The notes beneath the pieces are model-generated. The model was not told where the DNA came from, made no database searches, and worked only from the letters and a program-made list of their open reading frames with translations. Both the position numbers and the translations under genes were made by a program. A stretch of 9,827 bases of DNA from an uncultured Candidatus Saccharibacteria bacterium (GTDB lineage Bacteria; Patescibacteria; Saccharimonadia; Saccharimonadales; UBA6022): positions 1 to 9,827 of the forward strand of contig CAMPJF010000030.1 of NCBI GenBank assembly GCA_946886725.1. Reading direction: 5' to 3'. Position 1 is the first letter of the stretch. Every line of letters starts with the position of its first letter. This document shows positions 5,451 through 9,827 of the stretch, piece after piece.

Positions 5451-5493
5451 ATCAAAAACGTTTCTCAAACTATAATTTTTGAGGATTTTTGAT
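5451..5493 (+). promoter_or_regulatory. -10 box inside nested inverted repeat before the polymerase operon
   Basis: A consensus TATAAT lies at 5471-5476; no good -35 is visible. It is enclosed by CTCAAA (5464-5469) and TTTGAG (5478-5483), which are enclosed by ATCAAAAA (5451-5458) and TTTTTGAT (5486-5493). The outer right arm ends against the ATG at 5494. The right half also holds a direct repeat ATTTTTGA (5475-5482, 5485-5492) with a 10-bp period. A bound protein would cover the -10 and the GAGG ribosome site (5481-5484). It does not match the classical LexA box forms I know. Confidence 0.5.
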
Positions 5494-5760
5494 ATGAATG
5501 ACGAAACTTTACTGAATGAACGAATTGAAGTAATTGCCGTTTTTGGCGAGGGCCTAAACCCCTGTCGCCCGGTTCGCTTTCGACGGGCTAGTGGCAGGGA
5601 GGTTGAGGTGACGGAGATAGGACTGCGTCATCCGAGCGTTCAGGGGAAGCGTATGATTCATGTGTTTGATGTGACGGATGGCGGAGCGGATTATCGCCTA
5701 GAGTTTGATAGCGAGCGCTTAACCTGGCACCTAACCCGCGAGGCGGATCACTATGAATAG
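5494..5760 (+). CDS. small beta-rich protein paired with Y-family polymerase, 88 aa
   Basis: An in-frame TTG at 5479 could lengthen the protein by five residues, but ATG 5494 has GAGG at 5481-5484 9 nt upstream and is the better start. The 88 residues are charged, with no signal or membrane segment, and alternate hydrophobic/polar residues in a way that suggests a small beta structure: about 9-16, 26-30, 36-42, 53-60, 66-71 and 75-80 look like strands. Cys24 is the only cysteine. Its last 8 nt overlap the start of the polymerase gene, so the two are translationally coupled. Small proteins beside translesion polymerases occur elsewhere (UmuD with UmuC, YolD-like proteins with UvrX, small proteins near ImuB). 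I infer an accessory or regulatory partner by position only; there is no UmuD Ser-Lys protease motif. Confidence 0.75.
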   Translation: MNDETLLNERIEVIAVFGEGLNPCRPVRFRRASGREVEVTEIGLRHPSVQGKRMIHVFDVTDGGADYRLEFDSERLTWHLTREADHYE

Positions 5761-6985
5761 CAGTTATAATACCGAGCGGCCGCTTGTGATGCATATCGAT
5801 TTGAATTCATGTTTTGCTACCGTTGAACAGCAGTCGCGCCCATTACTTCGCGGCCGACCAATCGCTATCGTCAATCGGCGAACGGAAAACACCGCAATTA
5901 TTACGGCTAGTTACGAAGCGAAAAAGTATGGGGTGAAGGTAGGGATGCGCTTTAAAGAGGCCAAGCTACTCGTTCCAGACCTTATACCTATCGAGACCGA
6001 TCCGGCAAAATACCGATACGTGTATCACAGGATGATGGATATGATGAAGCAATATTCGCCGCATGTCGTCATGAAAAGTATCGACGAGGGAGTGATTGAT
6101 TTTAAGCATGCAACCGGGCAAATGCAATCGCGCGACCTAGAGGATATCGGCAGGGAAATAAAGCAGCGTATGCAGGATGAAATCGGCTGTGCAATGCGGT
6201 GTAATGTCGGCATAGGAACTAATCGGTTCTTGGCAAAAACAGCCGCAGGGCTACACAAGCCGGATGGTCTTGATGTCATTACGCACGAAAATCTACGCGC
6301 GACGCTTGCAACCATGAAACTGACTGATTTAACCGGTATCGCCTATCGCAACGAACAGCGCTTGAATGCCGTAGGTATCGAAACACCAGTCCAGTTTTTG
6401 GATGCGAGCCCCGAGACGCTCCATAAGATGGTATTTAAAAGTATTTGTGGTGATGAGTGGCATCAACGGCTGCGTGGTTACGAGGTTGATGATCGTATTT
6501 TTGATCTCAAAACGGTCGGTCGTCAGTATGTGCTAGAGAGTCCGCACTTGTCTGATAGTAAGATATTGCAGCGCCTGCATCATTTGTCCGAATCAGTCGG
6601 CGCGAAACTGCGTAGTCAGGATAAGGTTGCTCGAGGGGTGTTTGTATATGTGAAAACATATGAACGAAAGTACTGGCATGCCCGTCGAATGTGCGAGATG
6701 CCGTTTTTTAGCAACCAGGCAATCTATGCACTTGCAAGCCAGCTATTTGCGGGCGCACCAGCTAATATCCGTGAGATTGGTGTCAGCTGCTACGAATTAA
6801 GCGATGATCTGGATCCGCAGCTTAGTTTATTCGGCGATAAAATCGCCATCGACAAGCAGCTCGTCAATGCGATTGACGAATTGAACGACCGATACGGCGA
6901 CCGGACGATTCATGCTGCTGATACTCTTGGCACGGGTATGTATGTCAAGCAAAAGATTCCCTTTGGCAGTACGCGATATTTGTAG
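5753..6985 (+). CDS. Y-family translesion DNA polymerase, UvrX/UmuC-like
   Basis: A 410-aa error-prone polymerase that copies across damaged bases. GAGG at 5740-5743 lies 9 nt before ATG. The palm motif has catalytic Asp16 in H-I-D-L-N-S-C-F; Asn18 in the third position is UmuC-like, not DinB-like, and Phe21 is the expected steric gate. The second catalytic motif is S-I-D111-E112. The conserved G-I-G-T-N-R-F-L-A-K segment (153-162) and K-P-D-G (169-172) follow, then an HhH-like region (about 190-215) and the little finger (about 250-350). Q-L-S-L-F at 356-360 is a beta-clamp-binding motif in the same place as in E. coli UmuC, followed by a C-terminal tail like UmuC/UvrX (about 368-390). Total length (410) fits UmuC/UvrX better than DinB (about 350). 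It is the second gene of an operon and probably damage-regulated. Confidence 0.95.
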   Translation: MNSSYNTERPLVMHIDLNSCFATVEQQSRPLLRGRPIAIVNRRTENTAIITASYEAKKYGVKVGMRFKEAKLLVPDLIPIETDPAKYRYVYHRMMDMMKQYSPHVVMKSIDEGVIDFKHATGQMQSRDLEDIGREIKQRMQDEIGCAMRCNVGIGTNRFLAKTAAGLHKPDGLDVITHENLRATLATMKLTDLTGIAYRNEQRLNAVGIETPVQFLDASPETLHKMVFKSICGDEWHQRLRGYEVDDRIFDLKTVGRQYVLESPHLSDSKILQRLHHLSESVGAKLRSQDKVARGVFVYVKTYERKYWHARRMCEMPFFSNQAIYALASQLFAGAPANIREIGVSCYELSDDLDPQLSLFGDKIAIDKQLVNAIDELNDRYGDRTIHAADTLGTGMYVKQKIPFGSTRYL

Positions 6986-7007
6986 GCTGCGACAAGCCTG
7001 CTATAGT
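6980..7007 (+). promoter_or_regulatory. candidate promoter for the pilin-LamG gene
   Basis: TTGTAG (6980-6985, containing the polymerase TAG stop), 16 nt, TATAGT (7002-7007). The predicted +1 near 7014 gives a leader of about 2 nt before ATG 7016, so the message is nearly leaderless; no Shine-Dalgarno precedes the ATG. The spacer holds a 5-bp inverted repeat AGGCT (6984-6988) / AGCCT (6995-6999). Confidence 0.55.
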
Positions 7008-7015
7008 AAAAGCAT

Positions 7016-7750
7016 ATGCAGAGTGGGCAAAAACAAAAAGGCTTTACAATCGTCGAACTGTTAATCGTCATCGTCGTGATCGGTATTCTGGCGGCCATTT
7101 CAATTGTCGCGTATAACGGCGTTCAAGAGCGAGCGCGCATGTCAAGTGCGCTGGCCTTCGAGGCGCAACTGCAAAAGAAATATCTGATTGAGAGTACGGG
7201 CGTATGGGATTTTGACGAGTGTAGCGGAACAACTGCAAGAAACCGCAGTGAGACGAATACGAACGATGCAATTACCGGAACGGCAACATGGATTACCGAT
7301 ACGGCAACTGGACGAGGGTGTGCGCTGCGCTTTAACGGCGCGACGCGCATTGAAACGCAGGCAAAATTAGGTTCACAGTACTACGTGAAGGGTGCGTGGG
7401 TGCGAATCACTGCCGCAAGTTGCGGAAGTTATAATGTGATTTCTCAGGCGGCGACGGGCGGAGCGGTTGCGGCGTTTTATGTACCGGGTGCAGCATGTCG
7501 GCCAAACGCAGGACATAATGGAGCATGGGGAACGGTGCAGGGACCGCAATCGGTTAATGATGGTAAGTGGCACTATCTGGCGGCTATTTGGGAGAACAGC
7601 ACACTGAAATTATTTGTCGATGGTGTGATGGTGCATTCGGCCGGCAGTGTTGCGCCAACGACTCCGGATGGCTTTGTAGCGATTGGTGCGCATGGCGGTG
7701 GCAGTTATATGACCGGTGATATAGACAATCCCTTTGTTGCGTCGCAGTAG
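7016..7750 (+). CDS. type IV prepilin with C-terminal LamG-like domain, 244 aa
   Basis: A class III signal opens the protein: short basic leader with K-G|F at 8-10, Glu14 at mature position 5, and a hydrophobic helix to about 33 (F-T-I-V-E-L-L type). A prepilin peptidase would cut after Gly9 and the helix would pack in a type IV pilus or pseudopilus. From about residue 62 the sequence is beta-rich and ends with a concanavalin A/LamG-like core, best at 179-205: N-D-G-K-W-H-Y-L-A, then L-K-L-F-V-D-G. The end at G-D-I-D-N-P-F is short relative to usual LamG domains, which continue with another strand. Cys69, 102, 136 and 161 may form disulfides. This suggests a carbohydrate- or protein-binding minor pilin, plausibly used to adhere to a host cell. 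No other pilus gene is in the window. It has its own promoter. Confidence 0.92.
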   Translation: MQSGQKQKGFTIVELLIVIVVIGILAAISIVAYNGVQERARMSSALAFEAQLQKKYLIESTGVWDFDECSGTTARNRSETNTNDAITGTATWITDTATGRGCALRFNGATRIETQAKLGSQYYVKGAWVRITAASCGSYNVISQAATGGAVAAFYVPGAACRPNAGHNGAWGTVQGPQSVNDGKWHYLAAIWENSTLKLFVDGVMVHSAGSVAPTTPDGFVAIGAHGGGSYMTGDIDNPFVASQ

Positions 7751-7752
7751 TT

Positions 7753-7758
7753 TATACT
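7753..7758 (+). promoter_or_regulatory. candidate -10 for leaderless 57-aa membrane protein
   Basis: TATACT lies 7 nt before ATG 7766, right after the pilin stop codon, so +1 would be at or 1 nt before the start codon. The -35 region inside the pilin gene is weak. It would drive the small protein and tilS. Confidence 0.45.
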
Positions 7759-7765
7759 AAGAGAT

Positions 7766-7939
7766 ATGGATAAAAAGGCAATACTATTTTTCGCAACAAT
7801 TTTTAGTATTGTTGGCGCGTACATTCCGATGTTATTTGGTGATACGGACCTGTTGAGCGGCTGGAGTATTCTCGGTGGATTTATTGGTGGTATTTTTGGT
7901 ATTTGGGTGGGTGTTGTTGTCTTAAAGCGATGGGGGTAG
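7766..7939 (+). CDS. small two-helix membrane protein, 57 aa
   Basis: A short gene easily missed by length filters. The translation has a basic start (D2-K3-K4), a hydrophobic helix at about 5-24 ending at Pro21, a short polar turn with D26-T-D28, a second Gly-rich helix at about 33-53 (G-G-F-I-G-G-I-F-G-I-W pattern), and a basic end K54-R55. Positive charges at both ends predict a hairpin with both termini in the cytoplasm. The TAG stop is 7 nt before the tilS GTG, so the two are very likely co-transcribed. I recognise no family; the Gly spacing suggests helix packing or oligomerisation. Confidence 0.7.
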   Translation: MDKKAILFFATIFSIVGAYIPMLFGDTDLLSGWSILGGFIGGIFGIWVGVVVLKRWG

Positions 7940-7946
7940 GTTCGCG

Positions 7947-8789
7947 GTGAAATATCTGGTCGGTATTAGCGGTGGGATTGATTCGGTAGTCCTGTTGCAT
8001 AAATTGGTGGCCGGCGCAGAGCATGAACTGATCGTCGCGCATTTTGATCATGGTATTCGTCGTGATTCAGCTGACGATGCACGATTTGTTGCCGGGCTGG
8101 CCGCGCAGTACGGCTTACCTTTCGTGTCTGAACGCAAAGAGTTAGGTCCCAACGCGAGCGAAGACCGAGCGCGTCGCCACCGATATGCTTTTTTACGCAA
8201 ACTAGCTCATGAGCATCAGGCGGTTATCGTAACTGCTCATCACAAAAATGACATTATCGAAACGATTGCTATTAATATAATGCGCGGAACGGGCTGGCGG
8301 GGAGTCGCCGTTATGCAAACAGCGGGGATTCTTCGGCCGTTGCTCGATACAAGTAAAGCCGAGATTCGTACCTATGCCTTAGCAAATCGCTTGGAGTGGA
8401 CTGAAGACAGTACTAATTCCAGTGACAAGTATCTGCGCAATCGATTGCGCCGCCTCATTAATAATCAAATAACAGCAGACGGGCGGCGATTGCTACTAGA
8501 CATATGGCAGCGCCAACTGGTTTTGCGAATGGCTATCGAGGACGAGCTGGTAAAAATCGGACCAGAATATGGTCATTCGAGGTACTTTTATACGCTGATC
8601 GATGAAAAATCGGCAGCCGAACTCTTGCGTGCGACGATTATGGCATCGACGCAGACAAGCCCGACGCGTCCGCAATTGACGCGAGCAGTGCTAGCGATGA
8701 AGACTGCGCGCCCTAACACAACAGTGGAAATTGGCGATGGCGTCAAATTATTGTTTAGCGTACGTAGCTTTATTGTTGAAACCCCTTAG
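7947..8789 (+). CDS. tilS: tRNA(Ile)-lysidine synthase TilS, short form
   Basis: An ATP-dependent enzyme that adds lysine to C34 of the CAU-anticodon tRNA-Ile2, so that it reads AUA and is charged with Ile. It is essential in nearly all bacteria. PP-loop S-G-G-I-D-S at 8-13; H-F-D-H-G-I-R at 32-38; the S-E-D-R-A-R-R-H-R-Y segment at 71-80; T-A-H-H-K-N-D at 96-102; R-P-L-L at 130-133; D-S-T-N at 154-157 and R-N-R-L-R at 164-168 are all family signatures. The start is GTG: MKYLVGIS reads straight into the PP-loop with no earlier start fitting between the upstream gene and this one. At 280 aa it keeps the catalytic core but lacks most of the C-terminal region of E. coli TilS (about 430 aa). It is probably co-transcribed with the 57-aa gene. 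Confidence 0.95.
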   Translation: MKYLVGISGGIDSVVLLHKLVAGAEHELIVAHFDHGIRRDSADDARFVAGLAAQYGLPFVSERKELGPNASEDRARRHRYAFLRKLAHEHQAVIVTAHHKNDIIETIAINIMRGTGWRGVAVMQTAGILRPLLDTSKAEIRTYALANRLEWTEDSTNSSDKYLRNRLRRLINNQITADGRRLLLDIWQRQLVLRMAIEDELVKIGPEYGHSRYFYTLIDEKSAAELLRATIMASTQTSPTRPQLTRAVLAMKTARPNTTVEIGDGVKLLFSVRSFIVETP

Positions 8790-8801
8790 CGGTGGTATTA
8801 T
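8773..8801 (+). promoter_or_regulatory. candidate ftsH promoter overlapping the end of tilS
   Basis: TTGTTG (8773-8778), 17 nt, TATTAT (8796-8801). Transcription would start near 8808, giving a leader of about 50 nt. A second -10-like word GATAAT (8842-8847) just before the ATG could instead give a leader of about 5 nt. Confidence 0.45.
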
Positions 8802-8858
8802 TAATAGAGTGATATTTTCTTATATGAATCTGATTTGAAAGGATAATTAAAATAGGTT

Positions 8859-9827
8859 ATGGCAACACAACAACAACCACCAAAAAAGAAATGGAATAAC
8901 ATCGTCCGATTAGGCCTGTTTTGGGCGATTCTGGTATTTACTGTTCTGACGATCGTTGCGGTAGCCACCCCTAGTGAGGACCTAAAGAGTGTCCCAATTA
9001 CGGATGTTATCAAGCGGGCGAACGAAGGCAAGATTAGCAAAATCGAGGTGCAGGAAAACGACCTCAAGGTGACACCGAAAGGTGAGGATAAGCCAACCGA
9101 AAAATCTCGAAAAGAAGCGGGCAGCAGTCTATCTGAACAGGGTCTTGATCAAAGCAAGACTGAAGTGACCGTTATTCCGCCGTCAGAAACTGGCAACACA
9201 ATTTGGAATTTGGCGATTATTATTATTCCCGTTCTTATTATTGTCGCCTTCTTTATGTTTATGATGCGCCAAGCGCAGGGGCAAAACAATCAAGCTATGG
9301 GCTTTGGCAAGTCAAAGGCAAAATTGTATGGCATCGACAAAGAAAAAGTCGTTTTTGATGATATTGCCGGCAATGATTCTGCCAAGCAAGATCTGCAAGA
9401 AGTTGTTGATTTCCTGAAGCATCCAAAAAAATACGAGCAACTCGGCGCAAAGATTCCAAAGGGCGTGCTTTTGGTCGGTAATCCTGGTACCGGTAAAACA
9501 ATGCTCGCTCGTGCAGTGGCTGGCGAGGCGAACGTGCCATTCTTTAGTATTTCTGGTTCAGAGTTTGTTGAAATGTTTGTTGGTGTCGGCGCGAGCCGTG
9601 TGCGTGATTTGTTTGCAAAGGCAAAAAAGAATGCTCCAGCGATTATCTTTATTGACGAAATTGATGCCGTTGGCCGCAAACGCGGTAGCGGTATGGGTGG
9701 CGGACATGACGAACGCGAACAAACGCTTAACCAGATCTTGGTTGAAATGGATGGTTTTGAAACTGGCACGAACGTTATTGTGCTTGCAGCGACCAACCGT
9801 TCAGATGTGCTTGATCCAGCCTTGCTT
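8859..9827 (+). CDS. ftsH: ATP-dependent zinc metalloprotease FtsH, N-terminal part
   Basis: A membrane AAA+ protease that extracts and degrades membrane and cytoplasmic proteins as a hexamer. The open frame runs off the window after 323 codons; the Zn protease domain (HEXXH) is not visible. ATG 8859 is the first start after an in-frame TAG at 8853. GAAAGGA at 8837-8843 lies 15 nt upstream, farther than usual. Transmembrane helices lie at about 16-37 and 114-136, with an extracytoplasmic segment between. The AAA module begins at about 163; Walker A G-N-P-G-T-G-K-T at 207-214 (Asn208 instead of the usual Pro), the pore F-V-G at 240-242, Walker B I-I-F-I-D-E-I-D at 262-269, and the start of the second region of homology A-T-N-R at 311-314. 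It follows tilS with a 69-nt gap; the hpt gene often found between them in other bacteria is absent. Confidence 0.96.
   Translation, partial: MATQQQPPKKKWNNIVRLGLFWAILVFTVLTIVAVATPSEDLKSVPITDVIKRANEGKISKIEVQENDLKVTPKGEDKPTEKSRKEAGSSLSEQGLDQSKTEVTVIPPSETGNTIWNLAIIIIPVLIIVAFFMFMMRQAQGQNNQAMGFGKSKAKLYGIDKEKVVFDDIAGNDSAKQDLQEVVDFLKHPKKYEQLGAKIPKGVLLVGNPGTGKTMLARAVAGEANVPFFSISGSEFVEMFVGVGASRVRDLFAKAKKNAPAIIFIDEIDAVGRKRGSGMGGGHDEREQTLNQILVEMDGFETGTNVIVLAATNRSDVLDPALL

Noticed and set aside
5479..5493. TTG at 5479 as start of the 88-aa protein
   Set aside because: ATG 5494 has GAGG at 9 nt spacing; the TTG has no ribosome site and lies about at the predicted transcription start.
9290..9796. Long minus-strand frames opposite ftsH (also 8801-9067)
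   Set aside because: They are antisense to the clearly coding AAA domain and upstream part of ftsH and have Ser-rich shadow composition.
1..9827. Alternative code with TGA as Gly, as in Gracilibacteria/SR1
   Set aside because: None of the twelve complete genes or ftsH contains an in-frame TGA, and all are full-length or sensible without it.

Overview
The window looks like a piece of chromosome from a small-genome bacterium of the Patescibacteria/CPR type, most probably Candidatus Saccharibacteria (TM7). This is inference from several features: a short TilS directly upstream of ftsH with no hpt gene between them, a prepilin fused to a LamG-like domain, many short unrecognised membrane or surface proteins, and several genes whose -10 box sits exactly where a leaderless start codon would need it. 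The code is standard: no gene needs an in-frame TGA. However, all 12 complete genes stop with TAG (9) or TAA (3) and none with TGA. I saw no insertion sequence, phage gene, CRISPR array or rRNA.

Layout. 1-2104 (+) is a surface or secreted block: an acidic unknown protein, a secreted SGNH/GDSL hydrolase of the disulfide-rich SEST-like kind, and a single-pass protein with a Ser/Thr/Pro-rich tail. A bidirectional terminator and a minus-strand CAU-anticodon tRNA (probably elongator Met) follow, then a minus-strand multi-pass membrane protein (2281-3300). From 3300 a compact divergent promoter region feeds a plus-strand pair: an all-helical protein carrying both Asp motifs of the squalene/phytoene synthase superfamily, and a pentapeptide-repeat protein with a cysteine on every coil. 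A Trp-rich unknown protein (4699-5238) ends in a perfect 12-bp hairpin. A structured 255-nt intergenic region leads into a two-gene operon: an 88-residue beta-rich protein overlapping a UvrX/UmuC-like Y-family translesion polymerase with a beta-clamp motif. Then come the pilin-LamG gene, a 57-residue two-helix membrane protein, tilS, and the first 323 codons of ftsH, which runs off the window.

How the genes fit together. The polymerase operon is a plausible damage-inducible mutagenesis cassette, with a nested inverted repeat lying over its -10 box and ribosome binding site. The pilin-LamG protein, SGNH hydrolase, Ser/Thr-rich protein and membrane protein would act at the surface, as expected of an epibiont attached to a host cell. 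TilS and FtsH are housekeeping. The most interesting items are the cryptic isoprenoid-synthase-like protein, the nested operator-like structure before the polymerase operon, the repeated leaderless-start arrangement, and the cysteine ladder in the pentapeptide protein.
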